Shown here: piece after piece, positions 1 through 6,049 of the stretch
Position numbering within the stretch: the first letter of the stretch is position 1
How the letters are laid out: the number at the start of each line of letters is the position of its first letter
Assembly: GCA_023412635.1 (NCBI GenBank)
Contig: JAEYNI010000038.1
Location: 1-12,531 of the forward strand
Reading direction: 5' to 3'
Origin: Bacillota bacterium
GTDB taxonomy: Bacteria; Bacillota; Clostridia; Acetivibrionales; DSM-1351
Length of the DNA: 12,531 nucleotides
Notes under the pieces: generated by a model
Seen by the model: only the letters and a program-made list of their open reading frames with translations
The model's database searches: none
Told to the model about the DNA's origin: nothing
Program-made: the position numbers and the translations under genes

Positions 1-1125
1 GGCTGCTCGGTTCAACATATGAATTATCAAGCTCAGCTGGATTTTAAGAAGGATACTGTTGTTCAAAATATAAAGAGGATAGGTGGACTGGAAAATGTCC
101 GAGTGCTTGATACTATCGGTATGCCAACTCCTTTCAAGTATAGGAATAAGGTGCAATATCCCGTCAGTATGCAGGACAATCAGATAAAAATAGGCTTTTA
201 CGAAAGCAGATCTCATAACATCATTGACAGTAACCATTGTGATATTCAACCCGAGGAAAGCAATGTAATTAGGGGGCTGGTCAGGGTTTTTTGCATACTG
301 AATAACATCAGTATTTATGATGAAAAGACCGGAAAGGGCTTGCTACGACATGTTATGGTCAGAAAAGGCTTCACAACCGGTGAAATTATGGTGGTGTTGG
401 TGATTAACGGGCAAAAACTTCCCAGTTCAGACAAGCTGATAAGGGTACTGACAGAAAAATATGAAAATATTAGGAGCATTGTTTTGAATGTTAATACCCG
501 GAATACCAATATCATTCTGGGTAAAAGAAATATAAGCCTGTTTGGACAGGCTTATATTTCGGATTACATAGGTAAATACAGGTTTAACATTTCGCCTTTA
601 TCTTTTTTTCAGGTCAATCCCATACAAACGGAAATATTATATGGTAAGGCACTTGAGTATGCTCAGCTGACAGGTGACGAGACTGTTTTCGATCTTTACT
701 GCGGTATAGGGACTATTTCTCTGTATTTGTCAGAGAAGGCAAAGAAGGTTATTGGTGTAGAAGTAGTACCTGAAGCCATAGAGGATGCAAAGGAAAATGC
801 TTTGTTGAATAATATCACCAACACACAGTTCATAGAAGGAGAGGCAGAGGTTGTAATACCCAGGCTATACGCTGAAGGCATCAGGGCTGATGTGGTAGTC
901 GTGGACCCTCCCAGAAAGGGCTGTGATGAGGTATTGCTCAATACTCTTGTTGAGATGCAGCCTCAGCGGATAGTGTATGTCAGCTGTAACCCGTCCACGC
1001 TGGCAAGAGACATGAAGTACCTGCACCTCCACGGGTACGAAGCCCGTGAGGTGCAGCCGGTGGATATGTTTCCGTGGGCGAGTCACGTGGAGTGTGTGGT
1101 AGTGATGTCACACAAAGACAAATAA
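1..1125 (+). CDS. rlmD: 23S rRNA (uracil-C5)-methyltransferase, RlmD/RlmCD family, 5'-truncated by window edge
   Basis: This is an S-adenosylmethionine-dependent RNA m5U methyltransferase of the RumA/RlmD family, which methylates uridines of 23S rRNA. The reading frame is open from base 1, and the first codons read GCSVQH before the first Met at base 19. That matches the end of the family's CxxC...C-x-(L)QH iron-sulfur region, so the Met at 19 is internal and the real start is upstream, outside the window. Visible features, numbered from base 1: a cluster Cys at codon 2 and another at about codon 80 (SNHC); FFQVNP before the SAM site; the SAM-binding DLYCGIGT from codon 231; the DPPRKG motif; the catalytic nucleophile Cys329 in VSCNPSTLARD; and the C-terminal HVE with the general-base Glu364. 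The N-terminal TRAM domain would lie off-window. In Bacillota one enzyme (RlmCD) can serve both U747 and U1939, so the exact target base is uncertain. A terminator follows closely. Confidence 0.93.
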   Translation, partial: GCSVQHMNYQAQLDFKKDTVVQNIKRIGGLENVRVLDTIGMPTPFKYRNKVQYPVSMQDNQIKIGFYESRSHNIIDSNHCDIQPEESNVIRGLVRVFCILNNISIYDEKTGKGLLRHVMVRKGFTTGEIMVVLVINGQKLPSSDKLIRVLTEKYENIRSIVLNVNTRNTNIILGKRNISLFGQAYISDYIGKYRFNISPLSFFQVNPIQTEILYGKALEYAQLTGDETVFDLYCGIGTISLYLSEKAKKVIGVEVVPEAIEDAKENALLNNITNTQFIEGEAEVVIPRLYAEGIRADVVVVDPPRKGCDEVLLNTLVEMQPQRIVYVSCNPSTLARDMKYLHLHGYEAREVQPVDMFPWASHVECVVVMSHKDK

Positions 1126-1150
1126 ATATGCCTTAAATGGATTGAAGTCA

Positions 1151-1203
1151 AAGGTTTTCAGACTTTCGGTAATAATAACCGATTGATGGAAACCTTGTTT
1201 TTT
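1151..1203 (+). terminator. Rho-independent-type terminator after the rRNA methyltransferase
   Basis: An outer stem AAGGTTT (1151-1157) pairs with AAACCTT (1190-1196). It encloses an inner hairpin TCGGT (1166-1170) / ACCGA (1178-1182) with loop AATAATA, and six T residues follow at 1198-1203. It starts 26 bases after the stop codon at 1125. The stem is interrupted, so efficiency is uncertain. Confidence 0.55.
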
Positions 1204-1394
1204 GTCCTCCGAGTATGACTTGGAACATAAATGTAAGTTAGGGTTGAGACTAGAGAACTGTATACTGTTTAAGTTATTATTTTCTCTACTGGTTTCCTAT
1301 TTTTTAATTGAAAAAATTAATGAAAGTTGAATTAATATTATGAAAATAAACATCTTAAGTTACTATTTACAGTAAAATAGAGTACATAAAATTA
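1204..1394. other. Intergenic stretch, very AT-rich, no gene seen
   Basis: No reading frame with a ribosome binding site or family resemblance was seen on either strand. It holds short AT-only inverted repeats (for example ATTTTTT/AAAAAAT around 1300) that are expected in DNA of this composition. It lies downstream of two convergent transcription units, the methyltransferase and the minus-strand lipoprotein. Confidence 0.5.
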
Positions 1395-1420
1395 GGGCAG
1401 AATCCATAAGGACTCTGCCC
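1395..1420 (-). terminator. Hairpin terminator for the minus-strand lipoprotein unit
   Basis: GGGCAGA-a-TCC, loop ATAA, GGA-c-TCTGCCC forms a 10-bp stem with one internal mismatch. Read on the minus strand it is followed by CTAATTTTATG, a modest T-run, whereas the plus-strand side is followed by ATAATAATAA. Orientation therefore favours ending minus-strand transcription arriving from the lipoprotein gene through the transposase remnant. Confidence 0.55.
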
Positions 1421-1432
1421 ATAATAATAACT

Positions 1433-1629
1433 TTAACTGGAATTACTATTCCGTTCTTTGCTTTCTAATCCGAACTCCTTTTCTTTCGCAGTTGCTAACA
1501 TATATACGTTTGCATCCATGATGATATCTGACTTCAGTCGTTTCGAAAAAGAGCTAGTGTACTTGCATCAATCGGAGGTTCTTCCTGATATCCGGCAAGT
1601 CCTATAAAATACTGATAATACGGATTTTC
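1433..1629 (-). pseudogene. Fragment of an IS5/IS1182-type DDE transposase (N-terminal domain), frameshifted
   Basis: Translated on the minus strand from 1629, 29 codons read ENPYYQYFIGLAGYQEEPP, then IDASTLALFR. This is the conserved N-terminal block found before the catalytic domain in IS5/IS1182-like transposases, usually ENPYxQYFxGL...PPFDPSL..FRKRL. The frame then breaks at about 1541-1542. Adding one base restores FRKRLKSDIIMDAN and a further ~30 codons to the stop at 1433-1435. No start codon, catalytic DDE domain or terminal repeats remain, so this is a relic. It ends 5 bases before the stop of the lipoprotein gene, which suggests that an insertion or recombination event brought the pieces together. 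The family call comes from motif recall and is firmer for 'transposase' than for the exact IS family. Confidence 0.75.
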
Positions 1630-1634
1630 TTATC

Positions 1635-2299
1635 TTATTCTATACCAAGAATTTCGCTACGTAAATTCTCAAATTTTTCCATAGTTATATTCTGATCACG
1701 ATATGTGAAACTACTTGTTTCATCATAAATGTCATCTTTCTTATCGTAGTACTCAGCATTTAAATCAAATTCATCAATGATGTTATTTGCACCTTTATAT
1801 TTCTTGAAGTTATAAAGCATTCTACCTGCATGTGATGTATCACTATGAACAATCCAAATTGCATTTTCGTACTCAACATAGGTCATCTCACCAGCAGCAC
1901 CTTCTCCCTCTGCTAGTACCATAACCTTTCCATCCTTGACATCTAAATACATTCCGCCATAAGGTCCATTCATAATAAGCTCTTTTTCACCGTCATTATC
2001 CAAATCACGACGATCACCAACACTATATGTATCCCATTCTTCTGGATTCATGTTAAGATCTGTAATCTTAAAATTGTAATCAGAGTCATAATAACCGGCT
2101 TCAATTTCTCCAGCTACAAATTGATTTACAAGCTCAACTGATTCATCATATTTCTCTGTTGTCTCCTCTGTCTCTTCCTTTGTAGTATCAGAAATGATTT
2201 TCTCATTAATAGGTACTTCAGAATCTACTATATTTCCACAGCCAGTAACTGCAAGCATAATTGCCAATCCTATAGCATTTATGAGCATTTTTTTCTCAT
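1635..2299 (-). CDS. Putative secreted lipoprotein with a DxDxDG calcium-loop-like motif; probable start-proximal frameshift
   Basis: Function is unknown. The open frame from ATG 2288 gives 217 aa: a short hydrophobic signal, the lipobox LAVTGC with the lipidated Cys at residue 17, a Glu/Thr-rich linker (about 20-50), then a folded region. D95-L-D-N-D-G-E resembles the calcium-binding loops of FG-GAP/EF-hand-like surface proteins. The 2288 start has no nearby ribosome binding site and no basic n-region. An ATG at 2299 does: AAAAGGAG (2307-2314) lies 7 bases upstream, and it encodes M-R-K-K before an A7 tract (2288-2294) that throws it out of frame. One extra A would fuse it perfectly to give MRKKMLINAIGLAIMLAVTGC-type sequence, a classic lipoprotein signal. 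The gene is therefore either a recent frameshift, phase-variable, or rescued by slippage. It lies between two transposase relics on the same strand. Confidence 0.7.
2288..2294 (-). repeat. A7 homopolymer tract (minus strand) at the lipoprotein start
   Basis: Seven consecutive A residues on the coding strand follow ATG-AG and immediately precede the in-frame start TG. A single-base change in this run would join the well-placed start at 2299 to the long downstream frame. Tracts of this kind are prone to replication and transcription slippage. Confidence 0.6.
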
Positions 2300-2306
2300 C
2301 TTATGT

Positions 2307-2314
2307 CTCCTTTT
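2307..2314 (-). promoter_or_regulatory. Ribosome binding site pointing to an upstream lipoprotein start
   Basis: AAAAGGAG on the minus strand lies 7 bases before ATG 2299-2297 but 18 bases before the in-frame ATG at 2288. The spacing decides in favour of the upstream ATG, which is out of frame by one base. Confidence 0.6.
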
Positions 2315-2322
2315 AATGCGAT

Positions 2323-2490
2323 TTAACTACCTTCAGGCTTCTTCGCAGACATAACCCAGCGCTGAAGGGCAGGCTCTGATATATCTAAACTCCTGCATAC
2401 CTCGCTAATAGCTCTACCTTTTTCAAGGACCATTTTTACAGCACTTGCTTTAAATTCTTCATCATATCATTTTTGTTTATTGTTTCCCAT
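2323..2490 (-). pseudogene. IS3-family OrfA (HTH transposase subunit), nonsense-mutated and truncated
   Basis: The minus strand reads MGNNKQK-stop-YDEEFKASAVKMVLEKG, then RAISEVCRSLDISEPALQRW and a short tail ending in TAA at 2323-2325. This is the N-terminal helix-turn-helix of IS3-family OrfA, whose typical opening is ...KRYDEEFKxxAVxLV.... An in-frame TGA replaces what is normally an Arg or similar codon at position 8. The product would be about 55 codons against roughly 90-100 in intact OrfA, and no OrfB follows. A ribosome binding site (GGAGGG, 8 bases before ATG) and a good promoter remain upstream. The lipoprotein gene begins 24 bases after its stop, so the IS was interrupted here. Confidence 0.85.
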
Positions 2491-2512
2491 TTTGATAGCC
2501 CTCCATGATTTT

Positions 2513-2542
2513 ATTATACAATCACGAGGTTGTGTCCGTCAA
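2513..2542 (-). promoter_or_regulatory. Minus-strand sigma-A-type promoter of the IS3 relic
   Basis: On the minus strand, TTGACG (2542-2537) and a perfect TATAAT (2518-2513) are separated by 18 bases. It would have driven the IS OrfA. With the IS truncated, it is the nearest recognisable promoter upstream of the lipoprotein gene. Confidence 0.6.
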
Positions 2543-2560
2543 AGTCACCATAACTCAAAA
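2537..2560 (-). mobile_element. Possible left end of the IS3-family element
   Basis: The minus strand reads TGGTGACTTTGACGGACACA just upstream of the OrfA promoter. IS3-family ends typically start with TG and often overlap the -35 box. No matching right end was seen in the window, so the exact boundary is a guess. Confidence 0.3.
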
Positions 2561-2761
2561 AACAGCATGCTTTTTTCATACCAAGCAGAGAAGACTCCCT
2601 GGAACTATATACCACCATTTAAGTTTCAAGAAGTATCATAGAAACTTTAAGGATAATCGAGGAAATTAGGGATTCTTGCTGTCTATTTTATTGAGGCAAG
2701 GTCAGTTCGTATGTGGTCAGGTAAGATGTTTTTTTGGATTTTTTTTGGTTGTGTGGTCGGG
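2561..2761. other. Intergenic stretch beyond the IS3 relic, no gene recognised
   Basis: It contains two long T runs (about 2729-2735 and 2741-2748) and short frames without ribosome binding sites. A frame near 2590-2665 gives a basic peptide ending in YHRNFKDNRGN, which could be more transposon debris, but I cannot assign it. Confidence 0.35.
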
Positions 2762-2790
2762 TTGAGTGTTGAGATTAAATGTTGTAGAAT
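2762..2790 (+). promoter_or_regulatory. Promoter of the GNAT acetyltransferase gene
   Basis: TTGAGT (2762-2767), a 17-base spacer and TAGAAT (2785-2790) form a good sigma-A-type promoter 57 bases before the start codon. Confidence 0.55.
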
Positions 2791-2847
2791 AGAGTAATTG
2801 TCATAGACAAGCACAGGTTTATGATTTAACTAAGGAGATATATTACT

Positions 2848-3366
2848 ATGTTGGAAAAACTAAGAGTTGATGATTTTGATACTATATATGACTTAATGGA
2901 AATGAGTTTTCCTAAAGATGAATATAGGCCCTACGATGAACAAAAAGCACTCCTTGATAATCCTGCCTATTCTGTTTATGTTTTATACAATGAGCCTAAA
3001 GATATAAAGGCCTTTATAGCTGTTTGGGAATTTGATAAATTTGCTTTTATTGAGCATTTTGCTGTAAATCCTAAATATAGAAATTGCGGGGTTGGAGGAT
3101 ATGTGTTAAATGAAATTGTAGAACGGATTGGTAAGAATGTTTGCCTGGAAGTTGAACCTCCTGAAACAGAAATAGCAATTAGGCGTATTGGATTTTATGA
3201 ACGAAACGGTTTTTTTCTTAATGAATATCCATACATACAGCCTCCAATCTCTCACGGAAAGAAGGCCGTTCCGTTATTTCTCATGACTTTAGGCAGCAAA
3301 GTGGATGAGGACATGTTTGAGCATATAAAAGCCACTTTGTATACCAAAGTTTATAAATATGTATGA
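2848..3366 (+). CDS. GNAT-family N-acetyltransferase
   Basis: This is a 172-aa single-domain protein of the Gcn5-related N-acetyltransferase fold, which moves an acetyl group from acetyl-CoA to an amine. The substrate cannot be read from the sequence. The central strand and helix IEHFAVNPKYRNCGVGG carries the pyrophosphate-binding R/Q-x-x-G-x-G/A loop at R78-N-C-G-V-G-G. A later block EVEPPETEIAIRRIGFYERNGF is the usual motif B region, with the aromatic FYERNGF that closes the CoA site. The length is normal for the family. GGAG lies 10 bases before ATG 2848, and the gene has its own promoter and a strong terminator, so it appears monocistronic. Short versions of this family are often annotated generically, and I see no context that narrows the role. 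Confidence 0.88.
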   Translation: MLEKLRVDDFDTIYDLMEMSFPKDEYRPYDEQKALLDNPAYSVYVLYNEPKDIKAFIAVWEFDKFAFIEHFAVNPKYRNCGVGGYVLNEIVERIGKNVCLEVEPPETEIAIRRIGFYERNGFFLNEYPYIQPPISHGKKAVPLFLMTLGSKVDEDMFEHIKATLYTKVYKYV

Positions 3367-3519
3367 GATGACGAGAGCACCCGTATTCTGGAAAATACGA
3401 AAAATTGAAAATGCGGTTACTGAAAAAGTTTGAACAATAAGAAGAATGGCTGTACATTGTGGTGTAGCCATACTTATTAATTACTATGAAAAGAATAGTA
3501 GATATGATGGATAATAAAT
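3367..3519. other. 3' region of the GNAT gene with weak hairpins
   Basis: Small inverted repeats CGTATT/AATACG (3382-3399) and ATGGCT/AGCCAT (3446-3471) occur, but neither is followed by a T run. No open frame with a ribosome binding site was seen. Confidence 0.4.
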
Positions 3520-3558
3520 CCCATTTTTGAAATATTAATTTCGAAGATGGGTTTTTTT
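3520..3558 (+). terminator. Strong Rho-independent terminator between the GNAT gene and the ABC operon
   Basis: A 14-bp stem starting CCCAT and ending ATGGG (3520-3533 with 3538-3551, including two G-T pairs) has a 4-base loop ATTA and is followed directly by seven T residues (3552-3558). It insulates the transporter operon from upstream transcription. Confidence 0.85.
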
Positions 3559-3710
3559 AGTTTTCGCCATTGTTTTAGAAAATACGATATTTTTCTTTTT
3601 TATTTTACACCTTTTTGTCTGATTGTAGGATTTATATACATTTGATTTAGCGATAATATTAATACATAGAAACGACGCTCTAATAAACATTTTAAGGAGG
3701 AACAACTTTT
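3559..3710 (+). promoter_or_regulatory. Leader and likely promoter region of the ABC importer operon
   Basis: About 150 bases lie between the upstream terminator and the binding-protein gene, so the operon promoter must be here or very near. Candidate -10 elements occur around GATAAT (3653-3658) and TACATA (3664-3669), but no good -35 box is spaced correctly. That is what one expects of a promoter needing an activator, here plausibly the AraC-type regulator encoded downstream. AAGGAGG (3694-3700) is a strong ribosome binding site 10 bases before the start. I did not find a convincing operator repeat. Confidence 0.35.
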
Positions 3711-4808
3711 ATGAAACTTAGAAAAAGATGGTTAGCTGCTGTTTTAGGAGGAGTAATGGCAATATCCATGGTTGGCTGTGGAAGTTCAAACACCGCAACA
3801 AATACTAACGACCAAACTAAGGAACCTGCAGCAGTTTCAACTCAAGAAGGCAGTAGTAATGGAGAAAACGTATTAGTAGTATATACAGCAAGAAGTGAGG
3901 AATTAAACAAAGCTGTGATTTCAGAGTTTGAAAAGGATACTGGAATCAAGGTTGAATTAGTAACAGCTGGTACAGGAGAATTACTTAAGCGCGTAGAGTC
4001 AGAAAAAGATAACCCTTTGGGTGATGTTTTATGGGCAGCAGACCGTACTATGCTTGCTGCATCTGAAGACTTGTTCATGCAGTATGTTTCTTCAGAAGAC
4101 GGAAATATGTTAGAGGGATTCCAGAACACAACTGGATATTTTTCACCGGCATTTTCAGATCCTCCAGTATTTATTGTTAATACTGATTTAAAAGGTAATA
4201 TGAAAATCGAAGGTTTTGAAGATTTGTTAAATCCTGAACTGAAAGGAAAAATTGCTTTTGGTGATCCTGTTAACTCTAGTTCAGCATTCCAGTCTTTAGT
4301 AGCTATGTTATATGCTATGGGTGAAAACAATGACCCAATGTCTGATAAAGCATGGGAATATGTAGATAAGTTTTTGAAGAATCTTGACGGTAAAATGTCC
4401 AACAGCTCCAGCCAGGTATATAAAGGAGTAGCAGAAGGAGAATATGTTGTAGGACTTACTTGGGAAGATCCAGCTGCTAAGTATGTAAAAGAAGGCGCTA
4501 ATGTTGAGGTAGTGTTCCCGAAAGAAGGAACTATTTTTCCAGGTGAATCTGTGCAGATTATAAAGAATGCTAAACACCAGGAAAATGCTAAGAAATTTGT
4601 AGATTTCATGTTATCTGAAGGTGTTCAGAATAGAGTAGGCTCTGATTTAACAGTTCGTCCTCTTAGAAAAGATGCAAAGTTGGCAGATTATATGACTCCT
4701 CAGGCTGAAATTAAGTTATTTAGTAACTATGATGAAGGATGGGTTTCTGAGAATAAATTGGGGATTACAAGCAAGTTTAGCGAGCACCTGGAATCCTCCA
4801 TGGACTAA
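3711..4808 (+). CDS. ABC importer substrate-binding lipoprotein, AfuA/FbpA-like (COG1840-type); probably not an iron binder
   Basis: This is a 365-aa extracellular binding protein that captures the ligand and delivers it to the permease encoded two genes on. Residues 1-23 are a lipoprotein signal (basic KLRKR, hydrophobic core, SMVGC with lipidated Cys23), followed by a Ser/Thr/Asn linker to about residue 50. The mature type II binding fold starts ENVLVVYTARSEE. Candidate ligand-contacting turns are G87-T-G-E-L, D185-PVN-S189-S-S and the GLTW251-E-D-P segment. The family includes ferric-ion binders, which use a Tyr-Tyr pair near the second lobe, but this protein contains no adjacent tyrosines at all. 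Family relatives AfuA and PgtC take sugar phosphates or phosphoglycerate, so I infer an organic anion. The gene is first in the operon and probably expressed most strongly, because structured RNA follows it. Confidence 0.85.
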   Translation: MKLRKRWLAAVLGGVMAISMVGCGSSNTATNTNDQTKEPAAVSTQEGSSNGENVLVVYTARSEELNKAVISEFEKDTGIKVELVTAGTGELLKRVESEKDNPLGDVLWAADRTMLAASEDLFMQYVSSEDGNMLEGFQNTTGYFSPAFSDPPVFIVNTDLKGNMKIEGFEDLLNPELKGKIAFGDPVNSSSAFQSLVAMLYAMGENNDPMSDKAWEYVDKFLKNLDGKMSNSSSQVYKGVAEGEYVVGLTWEDPAAKYVKEGANVEVVFPKEGTIFPGESVQIIKNAKHQENAKKFVDFMLSEGVQNRVGSDLTVRPLRKDAKLADYMTPQAEIKLFSNYDEGWVSENKLGITSKFSEHLESSMD

Positions 4809-4816
4809 TACTCATT

Positions 4817-4832
4817 ATCTAAAACATTAGAT
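4817..4832 (+). promoter_or_regulatory. Small hairpin just after the binding-protein gene
   Basis: ATCTAA (4817-4822) and TTAGAT (4827-4832) form a 6-bp stem with loop AACA, 8 bases after the stop codon. With the larger structure that follows it may protect the 3' end of the binding-protein message. Confidence 0.35.
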
Positions 4833-4839
4833 TATAAAC

Positions 4840-4902
4840 AGGGCCGCTTAAAGCAACGTCGCTTCTAGAAAGATACTTCGAGTGACTGGCGAAAGTGGCC
4901 CT
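4840..4902 (+). promoter_or_regulatory. Branched intercistronic RNA structure between binding protein and ATPase genes
   Basis: AGGGCCGCTT (4840-4849) pairs with AAGTGGCCCT (4893-4902) over 10 bp with one G-T pair. The 43-base interior can form smaller hairpins such as AAGC/GCTT (4851-4864) and TTCG/CGAA (4877-4893). It is GC-rich against AT-rich surroundings. No T run follows, so it resembles an mRNA-stabilising or partial-termination element that raises binding protein over membrane components. It does not match a riboswitch class I can recognise. Confidence 0.5.
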
Positions 4903-4945
4903 TAATATTTAAACTTACACACTTAGTAAAAGGAGAGGTCTAATT

Positions 4946-6049
4946 ATGAGCGTAGCAATCAATATAGAAAATGTTGTAAAACGTTTTGGAAAAGACACTG
5001 TAATAAACGGACTATCATTAAATATCAAACCTGGAGAATTTTTTACATTACTTGGACCATCTGGTTGTGGAAAGACTACGCTCCTTCGTATGATAATTGG
5101 ATTTAATTCCATTGAAGGTGGGCAAATTAAAGTTGATGGAAAAGTAATTAATGATATTCCTACTAATAAGAGAAATATGGGTATGGTATTTCAAAACTAT
5201 GCGATTTTTCCCCATATGTCAGTTAAGGATAATATAGCTTTTGGATTAAAAAACAGAAAAGTACCTAAGAATGAGATTGAGAAAAGAGTAGATGAAATCT
5301 TAAAAGTTGTTAAAATAGATCATTTAAAAGATCGTATGCCACAAAGAATGTCCGGTGGACAACAACAGCGTATTGCCTTGGCTAGAGCAATTGTTATTCA
5401 TCCTGAGGTTCTTTTAATGGACGAGCCTCTTTCTAATTTGGATGCAAAATTGCGTACAGAAATGAGAAATGCTATAAAACAGATTCAGCAGCAGGTGGGA
5501 ATTACGACGGTGTATGTAACCCATGATCAGGAAGAAGCATTGGCAGTATCCGACCGAATTGCTGTTATGAATGGTGGAGTAATTCAGCAGATTGATACTC
5601 CTAAAAATATCTATCAGCGCCCGTCAAATACATTTGTTTCTACGTTTATTGGACTTTCCAATTTAATAAATGGAGTTATTGAAAGTAATGAAAATGGTAA
5701 AGCATTAATAAAGATTGGTAAATATAATTTCCAAATGAACAACATTAAAAAAGACTGTAGTTCCAAGTGTCCTGTTAAGGTTTCAATTCGTCCTGAAGAA
5801 TTTATTATTAACAAAGATAACGAAGAAGGTATTCCGGTTACAGTAAAAAGCAGTATTTTCTTGGGAGTTACAACACATTATTTTGTTGAAACAAAAGAAG
5901 GACAAGAGATAGAAGTAATAGAAGATTCAGATTTGGATGAAATAATTCCAAATGGGAAGAAAATTTATCTTAAAGTACAGGTACAAAAAATAAATGTGTT
6001 CAGTGAAGACGGTAGTAGGAGTTATATAGATAGGGAGGTTCGCCCATGA
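4946..6049 (+). CDS. ABC importer ATP-binding protein, AfuC/FbpC/PotA-like
   Basis: This is a 367-aa cytoplasmic ATPase that powers the importer and would act as a dimer on the permease. All nucleotide-binding motifs are intact: Walker A G37-P-S-G-C-G-K43-T-T, Q-loop Gln83 in VFQNYAIFPH, signature S136-G-G-Q-Q-Q, Walker B LLMD159-E160-P and H-loop His193 in VTHDQEEAL. Residues from about 240 form the C-terminal TOBE/OB-type regulatory domain (VSIRPEEFII), typical of the iron/spermidine/putrescine/sulfate group. AGGAG lies shortly before ATG 4946. The stop overlaps the permease start by four bases (ATGA), which implies translational coupling. The sequence motifs cannot decide the substrate. 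Confidence 0.93.
   Translation: MSVAINIENVVKRFGKDTVINGLSLNIKPGEFFTLLGPSGCGKTTLLRMIIGFNSIEGGQIKVDGKVINDIPTNKRNMGMVFQNYAIFPHMSVKDNIAFGLKNRKVPKNEIEKRVDEILKVVKIDHLKDRMPQRMSGGQQQRIALARAIVIHPEVLLMDEPLSNLDAKLRTEMRNAIKQIQQQVGITTVYVTHDQEEALAVSDRIAVMNGGVIQQIDTPKNIYQRPSNTFVSTFIGLSNLINGVIESNENGKALIKIGKYNFQMNNIKKDCSSKCPVKVSIRPEEFIINKDNEEGIPVTVKSSIFLGVTTHYFVETKEGQEIEVIEDSDLDEIIPNGKKIYLKVQVQKINVFSEDGSRSYIDREVRP

Noticed and set aside
2570..2665. Possible additional transposase debris (basic peptide ending YHRNFKDNRGN)
   Set aside because: It is a short frame without a start signal, and I could not match it to any family with confidence.
3446..3471. Hairpin ATGGCT/AGCCAT as a terminator of the GNAT gene
   Set aside because: It has a large loop, G-T pairs and no following T run; the hairpin at 3520-3558 is a far better terminator.
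3651..3670. Fur box or CcpA cre site in the importer leader
   Set aside because: CGATAAT matches half of a Fur box but the other half does not, and AGAAACGACGC misses several fixed cre positions. Neither is better than chance in AT-rich DNA.
3842..4609. Long open frame (255 codons) on the minus strand
   Set aside because: It lies antisense to the intact binding-protein gene, has no ribosome binding site, and its translation shows no family features.
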